Shown here piece after piece: positions 50,681-59,694 of a stretch of DNA of 64,000 nucleotides. The stretch covers positions 372,001 to 436,000 of the forward strand of contig NZ_JAJITC010000001.1 in NCBI RefSeq assembly GCF_020881035.1, given 5' to 3'. The translations under genes and the position numbers were made by a program. Positions within the stretch are counted from its first letter, which is position 1. Each line of letters opens with the position of its first letter. Below the pieces are notes generated by a model. The model searched no databases. It was not told where the DNA came from and saw only the letters and a program-made list of their open reading frames with translations. This DNA comes from Paraburkholderia translucens (lineage in GTDB: Bacteria; Pseudomonadota; Gammaproteobacteria; Burkholderiales; Burkholderiaceae).

Positions 50681-53600
50681 TTACCAGCTGAACCGGTACC
50701 CGGCATTGCCATTAAAACCGTGGGCAGTCTGTCCACCGAGGCTATGACCGTAGTTGATGGCGGCGTAGAACTTGCCCCGCTTGCCAAACGTCGCAGTGAG
50801 GCCAAGGCCAGCCTCAATCCAGGTACGGGCAAAGTTCACGCTGAACGGTGTCTCACCTACCGTGGTTTGCCCCGGAGCGAGGAAATCATGCAGCAGATTG
50901 GCGGTGAAATAGGGCCTCGCCTTACTCGTACCGCTCGCGTTTTCCATGTCATCCGTGATGATGCGAAATCCGACCCGTCCACGCAGCGCGTTTGTCACCG
51001 TTGATGAAATCGCGGAAACGTTGTCGTTGAATGCGCCGAGGTTCATGTACTGGTACACGAGTTGCGCCTGCGGCTCGAACGCCACTGGCAAGCTGGCCAT
51101 CTGGAATGGCCTGCCGATCTCCTCGGAGACCGCCAAGGAATAACCGTCCTGGCCCGGTGTATTGCCACCGTTGTCGTTGTACCGGTTGTGATAGTGCGCA
51201 ACCTGCGCAACGCTGTCCGAATAGGCCCCGTTCGCCAGATAGCGGGTGAAGTAACCACCAAGCGCCTGAATCTGCGTCTGCGCGGAGCCTGTCGCCGTAT
51301 TCAAGCCCGCTTCGCCGCGCGGCGCATCGGAGAACTGTGTGGATGCATTGCCAAAGGTAGCCGTGATACCGGCATGCGTGCTGTCTCCGATCGAAGAAGC
51401 ACTCAAGGTCCAGTCCCTGCCGAACTGCGCAAAGACGCTCCGTTCGTCGGCCGAGAAACGGCTCAATGCGTTCGTCTCCGTACTCCATGCGTAAATGCGC
51501 CCCCACACGCCGTTGGCATTAACATTCCCACCAGACGGGCGCACGCTATCTGGCACATCGCCGACGCGCTGATGGAGCCGACCCAGCATCGCGAAACCGT
51601 AGTTCACGTTGAGCCGCGGCGTCATGACGTAACCCACCGTTCCCGGACGGTAAGCGACAGGCGCATCGATAGCAGGCGCTGCCGGACCGTCCTCCCCGAC
51701 GTGCGAATGAGACGGATCACTTTCGTCATCAGCCTGGGACGGCGGCGGACTCTCGAGGGTCGACCGCAGATACCAGTTCCCGCTGGATGCATCCGCGTTC
51801 ACGCCGCCCTTGTACAGGGTGTACTGGTACGCTCCCGCCTGAATTTCTCCGACCTGGCTGAACTGGCCGTTTGATGCACCGTCAACCTGGATGACCTTGA
51901 TACCGTCGCCCGTGGTCTGTGCACCCAGGCCACCTGCGTTGGTAACCTGCACGCCGGTACTGCCGGAAGTCGAACCCGCGACATGCAAGAGGTCCGTCAG
52001 CGAAGACGAATCGCCCAGCTCCGTATTCATTGCCAGCAAGCCGCCATTGCCCGCATAGTCGCCGGTCACGTTCAGGGTTGTTCCAGCCGTCTGGCCGAAC
52101 CGGATCGTCCCGCCATTGCCGAGCCCAGCAACCGTCTGGCCAAACCCGTTCAGGTCCAGCACCGCGCCGCTATTGACGTTAAAGCTCGATGCAGGACTGA
52201 AGACGTTTGCCGCTCCCGCCTGGAGAATGCCCGCGTTGACGCCTGTTGCACCCAGGTAGGTGCCCGCACCCGTGAGGGTCAATGTCCCGCTGCCAGTCTT
52301 GGTCAGCGATCCGGGTCCGCTCAGCGGGGCATCGAACGCCGCGGCAAAGCCGTTCGTGTCGAATGTACCGCCGCCAGCCAGCACCGCACTGTCGGCGTTG
52401 ACCTGCGCGGGCGACAGGAAACGAACGGTCCCGCTGTCCAGTGTGAGAGAGGTCAGGTTCGACGGGCCGGTCACGTTCCAGACCGAGCCGTTCTGCAGCG
52501 TGGCGTTGAGCGTCGAGGTGGAATCGGCATGGGTCGTACCGTTCAGGGTCGAGGCATCCGCGACGACATTCAGGACACCGTCATTCACGGCCTCCAGTGC
52601 GCTTTTCCCTGCCGTCACGGTCGAACCGGTCAGCGTCGCGTCCAGCGTCGCATCGGCCACAAGCAATCCGTCACGCTGCGTCGATGTCAGCGTGCTGTCG
52701 ATAATGTTCGCGATGGCCGGGGCGGTCGTGTCGAGATAGGTCACATCGAGTGCATCGGAATCTGCGCCGCTTGCCGACAGGGTGCCGTTCGAGAACGACA
52801 GGCTGGCACCGCCCGCGAGATAGGCAGCCGGCGCATTCGCGCCGCTGGTACCCACGTCCAGTCCGCTCGCGACAATGGTCGGGGCATTCGTGCCAGGATC
52901 GCCGGAAGTCGCGGACATACCCGCCACCAGCAGGCCGGCAGACTGATCCCCCGCTGTTCTGATGGAGCCGCCCTGTACGCCGATCTGCGCGCCAAAGGCC
53001 GATTCCGCACCGAAACTCCCTGCGCCCGTCGTGCTGACGGTGACATTCGTCGCGTTCAGCGTCGCATTGTTCGATGCGAGCAATCCAAACGAACGGTCGC
53101 CCAGCGTGGTCACCGAGCTGTTCGATATGAGCGTGGTATCGGAGGTCGATCCATCGCCAATGACGCCCCGCGAACCGATCTGCACACCGTGGGAACCATT
53201 ACCGGTGGTGGTGATCGAGACGTCATCCAGGGTCATCAGGCCGCCCGCCTGATTGTAGGCGCCTGCGCTCGCGGCCCCCGAGGTTAGAACCACGGTGCCG
53301 CTTGCTGACAGATCGGCGCCCGATCCGATGTTGTAGAGCCCGTAGGCATTCGACCCGGTGGTGGTCACGCTGCCGCCCTTGACCGTCACGGTGCTGTCGT
53401 TATTGGCCTGGACGCCCGCAGCCCAGTTGCCCTCTGTGTGTACCGATGTGTTCTCGAGCGACAGGACTGCATTGCGTGCGAAAGCGAAGGCGCCGTTTGC
53501 CTGATCGCCCGTGGTACTGATAACGCTGTCAGTCAGAGAAACGTTCCCACCGTCGGATGCATAGACTCCATGCGCCCCTCGTCCGGCTGTGAACAGCGTC

Positions 53601-53860
53601 ACCTTTGATCCGTTCACGACACTGCGGTTGCTTACAAGCACTGCATGCTGGTTCGCGCCCGATGTCGTGTAAGTCCCGGAAATGGCCTGTGTTGAACCGT
53701 CACTGACCGAAAGCGCCTGTGCATGGGCAAATGGGGAAATCAGCAGCGCTACGGCGACGGCAGTGCTGCGCCGGGGAAAAGGCGCTCGCACCAGATGCAT
53801 AGCATGACTAAGCGACAGGCGTGCTGCAGGGTAATCTTTATTGCTCATTTTCTTCTTCAT
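50681..53860 (-). CDS. Autotransporter adhesin/outer membrane protein (type Va)
   Basis: A 1059-residue autotransporter. A long signal (residues 1-48, RRSTAVAVALLISPFAHA, cleavage near AHA-QA) leads to a passenger of about 600 residues made of short beta-helix turns (SVSTTGAGSFG-like repeats, rich in Thr, Ser, Gly, Asn and with almost no Cys). A passenger-associated transport repeat appears as GPGSLTKTGSGTLTLTGAGTYLGATGVNAGILQAG near residue 520. A Pro-rich linker (SPPPSQADDESDP) precedes the beta-barrel translocator (about 780-1059), which ends in YRFSW, the expected C-terminal aromatic. Similarity is to pertactin/AidA-type proteins. Function on the cell surface (adhesion, biofilm) is inferred. 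A large hairpin lies upstream at 53936. Confidence 0.9.
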   Translation of the reverse strand: MKKKMSNKDYPAARLSLSHAMHLVRAPFPRRSTAVAVALLISPFAHAQALSVSDGSTQAISGTYTTSGANQHAVLVSNRSVVNGSKVTLFTAGRGAHGVYASDGGNVSLTDSVISTTGDQANGAFAFARNAVLSLENTSVHTEGNWAAGVQANNDSTVTVKGGSVTTTGSNAYGLYNIGSGADLSASGTVVLTSGAASAGAYNQAGGLMTLDDVSITTTGNGSHGVQIGSRGVIGDGSTSDTTLISNSSVTTLGDRSFGLLASNNATLNATNVTVSTTGAGSFGAESAFGAQIGVQGGSIRTAGDQSAGLLVAGMSATSGDPGTNAPTIVASGLDVGTSGANAPAAYLAGGASLSFSNGTLSASGADSDALDVTYLDTTAPAIANIIDSTLTSTQRDGLLVADATLDATLTGSTVTAGKSALEAVNDGVLNVVADASTLNGTTHADSTSTLNATLQNGSVWNVTGPSNLTSLTLDSGTVRFLSPAQVNADSAVLAGGGTFDTNGFAAAFDAPLSGPGSLTKTGSGTLTLTGAGTYLGATGVNAGILQAGAANVFSPASSFNVNSGAVLDLNGFGQTVAGLGNGGTIRFGQTAGTTLNVTGDYAGNGGLLAMNTELGDSSSLTDLLHVAGSTSGSTGVQVTNAGGLGAQTTGDGIKVIQVDGASNGQFSQVGEIQAGAYQYTLYKGGVNADASSGNWYLRSTLESPPPSQADDESDPSHSHVGEDGPAAPAIDAPVAYRPGTVGYVMTPRLNVNYGFAMLGRLHQRVGDVPDSVRPSGGNVNANGVWGRIYAWSTETNALSRFSADERSVFAQFGRDWTLSASSIGDSTHAGITATFGNASTQFSDAPRGEAGLNTATGSAQTQIQALGGYFTRYLANGAYSDSVAQVAHYHNRYNDNGGNTPGQDGYSLAVSEEIGRPFQMASLPVAFEPQAQLVYQYMNLGAFNDNVSAISSTVTNALRGRVGFRIITDDMENASGTSKARPYFTANLLHDFLAPGQTTVGETPFSVNFARTWIEAGLGLTATFGKRGKFYAAINYGHSLGGQTAHGFNGNAGYRFSW

Positions 53861-53935
53861 CTCTATTTATGATCCGGAAAACTTGAGTCCAGAACCAGGC
53901 CGAACCGCGGCCTATTTCATCGTCCCCGGAGAGGA

Positions 53936-53987
53936 GAATCACCGGGCAGGGCGGCGCGGAAAAGCCGAGCCACCCTGCCCACGATTC
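53936..53987. repeat. Long hairpin upstream of the autotransporter gene
   Basis: GAATC (53936-53940) with GATTC (53983-53987), GGGCAGGG (53944-53951) with CCCTGCCC (53973-53980) and CGGC (53952-53955) with GCCG (53964-53967) form a bulged stem. It lies 76-127 bp upstream of the start codon. No U-run follows on the minus strand; the plus strand has a U-rich region (CTTTTCTTTC) after it, so it might also act as a plus-strand terminator. Confidence 0.5.
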
Positions 53988-54145
53988 TTCAGCTTTTCTT
54001 TCGAGATACAATCAGACGATGCCGATTGTCACTTGCGGAACATCATGGGTACTTCGCGCCGTCGGTTATCGGCAAGTGAAGTTCTCGCTCCCGCCTTGCG
54101 CGGCGTCAGCGAGAAGCGCTGAGGCGTCAGTAGGAGGAGCGTCCC

Positions 54146-54895
54146 TCACAGCGCATCGTGAAAGATGATGCCAACCGTGTGCCGATGTCCCGAGCGCAAG
54201 CGGCTCACGCCATGCCGCAGATTCACGCGATACGGCCCGCGCGTGCCCTGCACGGGGCGGCTGTTCACCGTGAACACGACCGCGTCGCCCTTCGCGAGCG
54301 GCACGACTTCGGCGCGCGACTGCATGCGCGGACGCTGCTCGGTCATCACGAACTCGCCGCCGGTAAAGTCGCGTCCCGGCTCCGACAGCAGCACTGCAAC
54401 CTGAAGCGGGAACACGTGCTCGCCGTACAGGTCCTGATGCAGGCAGTTGTAGTCGCCCTCGCCGTATTGGAGGATCAGCGGCGTCGGACGCATCTGGCCG
54501 GCGTCATGGCAGCGTCGAATGAAATCCGCGTGCTTCGGCGGATAACGCACGTCGATGCCCATCGCCTGGTTCCAGCGGTTCGCGACCGGCACGAGGTGCG
54601 GATACAGGGCGCCGCGCATAGCGCCGACGAGCGGCGGCAACGGATACGCGAAGTACTTGTATTCGCCGCGGCCGAAGCCGTGGCGCGCCATGACGATTCG
54701 GCTGCGATAAAGCTCGTCATGTGAATAGAGCGCGCTCAGCGCGTCGCATTCGTGCGCTGTCAATAGTTGCGGCACGGCGGCGCAGCCGTACTGATCGAGT
54801 TCTCGTTCGACCTGTGACCAGTCGAGTGCGTCGATGCGCTGTTCGATCGTTTGCGTGGAGGTGGTTGCGGGCAGCGCCGCTTCATATGCGTTCAT
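54146..54895 (-). CDS. 2-oxoglutarate/Fe(II) oxygenase (prolyl 4-hydroxylase-like)
   Basis: A 249-residue oxygenase of the P4Hc type. The iron-binding triad is His153 and Asp155 (LHQDLYGEH) plus His228 (LRHGVSRL), and Arg238 (GHRHTVGIIF) is the expected 2-oxoglutarate-binding residue. Other family marks are YGEGDYNCLHQDLYG and GRDFTGGEFVMTEQRPRMQSRA. A long N-terminal helical region precedes it. The substrate may be a protein or a small molecule. The start at 54895 (MNAYEAALP) is a choice from a longer open frame. It is divergent from the FrnE gene. Confidence 0.83.
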   Translation of the reverse strand: MNAYEAALPATTSTQTIEQRIDALDWSQVERELDQYGCAAVPQLLTAHECDALSALYSHDELYRSRIVMARHGFGRGEYKYFAYPLPPLVGAMRGALYPHLVPVANRWNQAMGIDVRYPPKHADFIRRCHDAGQMRPTPLILQYGEGDYNCLHQDLYGEHVFPLQVAVLLSEPGRDFTGGEFVMTEQRPRMQSRAEVVPLAKGDAVVFTVNSRPVQGTRGPYRVNLRHGVSRLRSGHRHTVGIIFHDAL

Positions 54896-55101
54896 CGTCG
54901 ATGAGGGGCGGACAGGCCCGCTGCCCGCACCATGAAAGTATCTCCATGACGTTAGTGTACGAGGGCAGTAACGGCAAAACACTCCGGGTCTTGCGGTCAA
55001 ATTCGGCGGGGCTGCGCGGATGGACGATTCACGCTACGCTGTGGGTCTCGTTGCGGCCGCATTTGCCAGGCCCATCGCACTTCATTTCGCCAGGGACAAC
55101 C

Positions 55102-55749
55102 ATGAAACAGCAGCTCACCATCGATTTTGTTTCCGACATCGCCTGCCCGTGGTGCGCGATCGGCCTGTCATCGCTGCAGCTTGCGCTCGCGCGGCTTGAG
55201 GACAAGATCGACGCACGCATCGTCATACATCCGTTCGAACTGAATCCGCAGATGGGACCGGACGGCGAGGATATCGTCGAGTATCTCGGCAAGAAATACG
55301 GGCGCACGGCCGCGCAGATTGCCGAAACGCAGGCGATGATCCGCGAACGCGGCGCGAGCGTCGGCTTCGATTTCGGTCAGCGCACGCGCACCTACAACAC
55401 GTTCGACGCACACCGCCTGCTGCATTGGGCCGGCCTGAAGGGCCAGCAGTTGCCGCTGAAGCTCGCGCTATTGCGCGCGTATCACTCCGACGGCAAGAAT
55501 CCGGGCAATCATGACGTGCTCGTCGAAGCGGCACAATCGGTCGGGCTCGACGCCAGCGAAGCGCGCGACGTGCTGGAGAGCGGCGCGTACGCCAGTGAGG
55601 TGCGCGAAGCGGAAAAGAACAATCAGGAAATGGGCATTCAGTCGGTGCCGTCGATCATTTTCGACCGTCGCTATCTCGTGACGGGCGGACAACCTGTCGA
55701 GCAATTCGTGCAGGTGATCGAGGAGATCATGGCGAAACAGGCGGCGTAG
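55102..55749 (+). CDS. DsbA family oxidoreductase (FrnE type)
   Basis: A 215-residue thioredoxin-fold protein with CPWC at residues 15-18 (DIACPWCAIGLSSL), the cis-proline region GIQSVPSIIF, and the helical insertion of the FrnE subfamily (YGRTAAQIAETQAMIRERGASVGFDFGQRTRTYNTFDAHRLLHWA). It has no signal peptide, so it acts in the cytoplasm, perhaps as a disulfide isomerase in stress response. ATG 55102 follows AGGGA. It is divergent from the oxygenase gene at 54146-54895 with 206 bp between the starts. Confidence 0.87.
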   Translation: MKQQLTIDFVSDIACPWCAIGLSSLQLALARLEDKIDARIVIHPFELNPQMGPDGEDIVEYLGKKYGRTAAQIAETQAMIRERGASVGFDFGQRTRTYNTFDAHRLLHWAGLKGQQLPLKLALLRAYHSDGKNPGNHDVLVEAAQSVGLDASEARDVLESGAYASEVREAEKNNQEMGIQSVPSIIFDRRYLVTGGQPVEQFVQVIEEIMAKQAA

Positions 55750-55853
55750 GAACCCACCCATTGGAGCGAAGACAGCCTGGGCTCAGTGCTCAGGCCGTTG
55801 CCGGCGCGTGCAACAGGTTTTTCTAATCCGATCGCACGCGCCTTAAGAACGGC

Positions 55854-56174
55854 TTACAAGTAGCTGCAAACGTAGTCGAGCGTCTCGACCACGTCGATGT
55901 CGAAGCGGCTCTTGCCCGGCACCGAGAACGATTCGCCCGCGCCATAGGTCTTCCACTCGTCGCTGCCGTCGAGCCGAATGCGGCACTGGCCTGCCTGCAC
56001 TTCCATCAGTTCCGGCGCGTCGGTGCCGAAGTTGAGCGTGCCGGGCAGGATCACGCCGAGCGTCTTGCGCGTGCCGTCGGCGAACAGGACGGTGTGCGAG
56101 ACGCACTTGCCGTCGAAGTACACGTTGGCTCGTTTGACAACAGAAACCTGGTCGAATTGCGTTGCAGCCGTCAT
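55854..56174 (-). CDS. ppnP: Pyrimidine/purine nucleoside phosphorylase PpnP (DUF1255)
   Basis: A 106-residue cupin-fold protein of the PpnP/YaiE family, which in E. coli splits several nucleosides by phosphorolysis. Family pattern: [94 protein letters not shown]. Start 56174 is preceded by AGAGGAAG; a longer frame from 56195 (MTQRKTA) adds only seven residues. The gene is alone, convergent with FrnE. Confidence 0.92.
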   Translation of the reverse strand: MTAATQFDQVSVVKRANVYFDGKCVSHTVLFADGTRKTLGVILPGTLNFGTDAPELMEVQAGQCRIRLDGSDEWKTYGAGESFSVPGKSRFDIDVVETLDYVCSYL

Positions 56175-56410
56175 GGCGGTCTTCCTCTGGGTCATCGTGA
56201 ATGGAAACGTGGCGGCCCGGTGGGCGCGGCAGACGGCGCGATGCGCGCATGCCGCCCGCGCGGGGCTCCGGTCCGGGCGCGAGCCCGCCATCATACAGGC
56301 TATTGATGGCGGCAATACGGTAAACCCCGCCAGAACCCTATCGGCATTCAAGAATGCTGTACTACTCCCGATCGTGCTTTTTCCATAGTCCGCCAGGGAA
56401 AGGAGGGTGT

Positions 56411-56797
56411 GTGAGAAGAGACCGTGCGAGCAGAATAATCGGCGCAATTGCCGCGGCAGTGATCGCAACCGGCGCGGCGACCTGCGCGAATGCGCAAACC
56501 GGCGGCGGCATGCCGAACGGCGCATCCGCGCAAAGTCAGTCCATCTCGGCGTCACCGCCTCGCAATAGACCTGATAGCGAACTCGCGCGTGACGTGCGGC
56601 GCGCACTGTCCCGCGCACCGAATCTGCATTCAACGGGGATCCACGTGCAGGCGCGCCACGGCGTCGTGACGCTGACCGGTTGGGTACCGCAGCGCCAACA
56701 GGTGCAACGCGCCGGTAGTGTCGCGAGATCGGTGCGCGGAGTCAGACGGGTGAATAACCACCTGAATGTGCGCACAAGAGGCGCCAGCGGCCATTAG
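56411..56797 (+). CDS. BON domain periplasmic protein (second)
   Basis: A 128-residue exported protein. The GTG start at 56411 follows AGGAGG at 56401-56406. The signal ([25 protein letters not shown]) is cleaved after about residue 28, then a flexible Ser/Gly/Asn-rich region leads to a BON domain: [64 protein letters not shown]. It resembles the other BON protein at 49869-50237; both may serve in the outer-envelope stress response. The start is read on spacing and is not certain. Confidence 0.83.
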   Translation: MRRDRASRIIGAIAAAVIATGAATCANAQTGGGMPNGASAQSQSISASPPRNRPDSELARDVRRALSRAPNLHSTGIHVQARHGVVTLTGWVPQRQQVQRAGSVARSVRGVRRVNNHLNVRTRGASGH

Positions 56798-56940
56798 CGC
56801 AAAGCGATTGAGAAAAAGCACTCAGTTTGACGCGAATGGGCCAGGCTGAGTACTTTCCATCGACCATTCAAATCATGCGCGCGAGCATTCGCCGCGGCGC
56901 GCTATTCTTGCGAAACGCCGCCACGACTCGTCGCAATACC

Positions 56941-57720
56941 TCAACGCCACATCCGATAGCCGTAGACCGGAGCACGATACGCGTATACGCGAGGCTGCGC
57001 CCAATAGACCGGCGGACGATAAACCTGATAAGCGACAGGCGCCGCCGGTTGAATTACGGTTTCAACGACCGGCGGCATTTCCTCGTATTGCGGCTGCGGA
57101 TAAACCGGCACGTACTGCACGGGCGGTTGCGGATAGTCCTGCCGCACGTAGAGCGGCTGGTTGTCCGCATAGACGGGTTGCATCTGCGCGTAGGCCGGCG
57201 CCTGCTGGTATTGCATTGGCGGCGGCGCGTATTGCGGCTGCTGGTAAGCCTGCTGGTATTGCTGTTGCGGCGGCTGTTGCGGCACCTGGCGTTGCGCGTA
57301 CTGCGCCGGCTGCGTCCGCTGAGGCTGCGGCGGAATGCTCGTGTACTTCGAGTTATCGTCTTCGGGGACGCCTGGCGGCAGCGGCGGCACATCGACCCGC
57401 GCGACGTCGGTCCTGGCGGGCTTGCGCTGACCGTGATTGTGCGCGTCGATCATTGCCTCGTAGTCGGCCTGATCCTGTTTGCCGCGATTGATATAGCCGT
57501 TGCGATACGCGCGGGCCACGTCCGACATCTTCGCATTCGGATCTTCCTTCATGCCGTCGGCGTTCACCTTGTACTCGTTCGGACTGAGCGAGCCGGGCGG
57601 CACCTCTTCTTCGGACGCATACGCCGCTTCGGGTCCGTCGGCCCACGCTGGATAACACTGCAGCGTCAGCGCCGAAGCGACCGTCGTCACCCCGAGCCCC
57701 CAAAGCGTCGTTGTTCTCAT
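56941..57720 (-). CDS. Secreted Pro/Gln/Tyr-rich low-complexity protein
   Basis: A 259-residue exported protein. A Sec signal (LWGLGVTTVASALTLQCYPAWA, cleavage near residue 27) leads to an acidic segment (PNEYKVNADGMKEDPNAKMSDVARAYRNGYINRGKQDQADYEAMIDAHN) of recognisable, possibly conserved sequence, then from about residue 110 a low-complexity tail rich in Pro, Gln and Tyr (for example QQPPQQQYQQAYQQPQY), ending RAPVYGYRMWR. The tail has no Cys and suggests an extended or fibrous surface. Single gene; ATG 57720 follows GAGGTGG. Function unknown. Confidence 0.75.
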   Translation of the reverse strand: MRTTTLWGLGVTTVASALTLQCYPAWADGPEAAYASEEEVPPGSLSPNEYKVNADGMKEDPNAKMSDVARAYRNGYINRGKQDQADYEAMIDAHNHGQRKPARTDVARVDVPPLPPGVPEDDNSKYTSIPPQPQRTQPAQYAQRQVPQQPPQQQYQQAYQQPQYAPPPMQYQQAPAYAQMQPVYADNQPLYVRQDYPQPPVQYVPVYPQPQYEEMPPVVETVIQPAAPVAYQVYRPPVYWAQPRVYAYRAPVYGYRMWR

Positions 57721-58488
57721 GATCCACCTCGCGGCCGATTAAGAGTATTGAAAGCCGAAATATTTACTTGCACGACTGGCTATTTCTCCGCGCGCGCAAT
57801 TGTTATTTTCTAGCACATTCTTTTGACGTCGGCATCATTTTTTCTTTGAAGATGAGCGGTGTAGCGCACGAGTGCCACTGCCGGTCCCGCCAGGATATGG
57901 GAGAAACCCTGAGAGTCAATCTTGCCGAACTGGATCGCCCCGCACGCCGGCATCGCAAGCGCGGTGGGCCGATTATTTTCGCCCTGAATGACGCGGTACC
58001 GTGGCAGCGTTTAACGCGTGCAGCCGTGCCAAGCGCTGCGCGACAACTCGGCTTTCCCTATTGCGCAAGCCGCCGATCTCTGCTCGTGCGAAAGCCAAAC
58101 AATTCGCATAATTGGCGGCCCGCAATTAACCGGAATAGCTTTTGAAAGTTTCGCGAGTTTCAATCCGCTTTTACGCGCGGCACCCGCTTTTCTGAATACG
58201 CCCAGTTCAATCCGGTACCGGAGACAGCCAATCAAGGCGCGTGGGCAACGCGGATGATCGCAGGCACCGTTCGGCTAGCCCGCGAAGGCCGGCCAAGCGC
58301 ACTGACCGTCCGCCTGGCGCGCCCCGGGAACGCGCCATGCTAGTGAAGAACAACGGGCTAGCGCGCGCCAGCGCGTCTGCCGTGCTTTTGCGCGTCCAAC
58401 GGCGCCGGGGAGTCGAGGTGATGATCGGTCAAACCTCATTCGCAACGCACTGCCCGCCTGAAACCGGACAGCCGATGGAGAACGTCGC
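57721..58488. other. Gene-free region upstream of pqiA
   Basis: 768 bp with lower GC in its first half. Weakly coding-like frames occur on the plus strand, at 57852-58145 and 58018-58257, and one from 58241 ends at 58492 overlapping the pqiA start by ATGA, but the last has Arg/Ala-rich composition and no similarity. A promoter for pqiABC is expected here. Confidence 0.4.
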
Positions 58489-59694
58489 ATGACGATCGGC
58501 TGCCCGGAATGTGGCGCGCTAGAAGACATCCCGCCGCTCACCGCACATACCTACGCCCGTTGCCGAACCTGCCACTTTCCGCTCGAGCGGCGTAGCGGCC
58601 GTAGTCAGTCCGCGGCACTCGCCTGCGCGACGGCGACCTTCGTGTTGCTGTTTCCCGCCAATCTCGCGCCGCTGATGTACGTCCACATGCTCGGCGTCGA
58701 GCGCTCGTCGCTGCTGTCGTCGGGCATCGTGGCGATGTGGAACGACGGGTGGTTCATTCTCGCACTGATGCTCGGCACGTTCGGCATCGTGCTGCCGTTC
58801 ATCCGTTTTGGCGGACTCGTGATCGTCCTCGTCGCACTGCGGCTCGGCTGGCGTACCAGCCGAATCGGCGCGCTGTTTCGCTGGACCACCTCGCTCGATA
58901 TCTGGACCATGCCGGATGTGTATCTGGTCGGCTGCTTCGTCGGCTATGCGCGCGTGACGCAGAATCTGACCGGCACGATCGCCCCGGGCGGCTACTGCTT
59001 CATCGCCGCGGCGCTGCTGTCGATGCTCACGCGCGCCGCGCTCGATCGACGCACCGTATGGCGCGCAATCGCCGCGGAAAACGAGTTGCCGGAAGATGAA
59101 GCGTCGCTGTCCTGTACGGTATGCGATCTGGTCGCGCCGATATCGCAAGAGGGGCATGCCTGCCCGCGCTGCGGACTGACGCTGCGCGCACGCAAAGCCG
59201 ACGCCGTCGTGCGCGCGGCTGCGCTGTCGCTCGCGGCGCTGGTTCTGACGATCCCGGCCAACTTCTTTCCGATGACCACTTCGATGCAACTCGGGCGCCC
59301 CCAGTCGCACCGGATCATCGACGGCGTCTACCAGCTGTTTCATGCGGGTCTGTGGCCGCTCGGCATTCTGATCATCTGTACGAGCATCCTCATTCCGGTG
59401 GCGAAGATTCTCGGCATGGCGTGGTTCGTCTTCTCCGTTCAGCGGCGTTCGCGCCGGCATCTGCGGATCAAGGCGCATCTGTATCGCCTGATCGACGAGC
59501 TCGGCCGGTGGTCATTCGTCGACGTGTTCACGATCGCGGCATTCGTGCCGCTGATTCAGTTCGACGGCATCGCCTCGACCAGACCCGCAACCGGCGCAAC
59601 CGCATTCGCGATGGTCGTGTTCCTGACGATGACCGCATCGCGCGCGTTCGACCCGCGCCTGATGTGGGACGTGCGCTTGAGGAGCGAGCGATGA
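58489..59694 (+). CDS. pqiA: Paraquat-inducible protein A (PqiA)
   Basis: A 401-residue inner membrane protein with two homologous halves, each with a zinc-ribbon-like Cys pair and four membrane segments. First ribbon: IGCPECGALEDIPPLTAHTYARCRTC; second: LSCTVCDLVAPISQEGHACPRCG. The membrane motifs LFPANLAPLMYVHMLG and LTIPANFFPMTTSMQLG, and SIDLWTMPDVYLVG-type SLDIWTMPDVYLVG and SFVDVFTIAAFVPLIQF are typical of PqiA. It feeds lipid to PqiB in envelope transport. Start 58489 overlaps an upstream frame; the stop overlaps pqiB by four bases. Confidence 0.9.
   Translation: MTIGCPECGALEDIPPLTAHTYARCRTCHFPLERRSGRSQSAALACATATFVLLFPANLAPLMYVHMLGVERSSLLSSGIVAMWNDGWFILALMLGTFGIVLPFIRFGGLVIVLVALRLGWRTSRIGALFRWTTSLDIWTMPDVYLVGCFVGYARVTQNLTGTIAPGGYCFIAAALLSMLTRAALDRRTVWRAIAAENELPEDEASLSCTVCDLVAPISQEGHACPRCGLTLRARKADAVVRAAALSLAALVLTIPANFFPMTTSMQLGRPQSHRIIDGVYQLFHAGLWPLGILIICTSILIPVAKILGMAWFVFSVQRRSRRHLRIKAHLYRLIDELGRWSFVDVFTIAAFVPLIQFDGIASTRPATGATAFAMVVFLTMTASRAFDPRLMWDVRLRSER

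Noticed and set aside
50374..50832. Minus-strand frame covering the end of the autotransporter
   Set aside because: It overlaps the real beta-barrel end in a different frame, and the translated product lacks any motif.
58241..58492. Small gene just before pqiA that overlaps it by ATGA
   Set aside because: The product is Arg/Ala/Pro-rich with no similarity, and the overlap can arise by chance in this GC-rich DNA. PqiA operons need no such gene.
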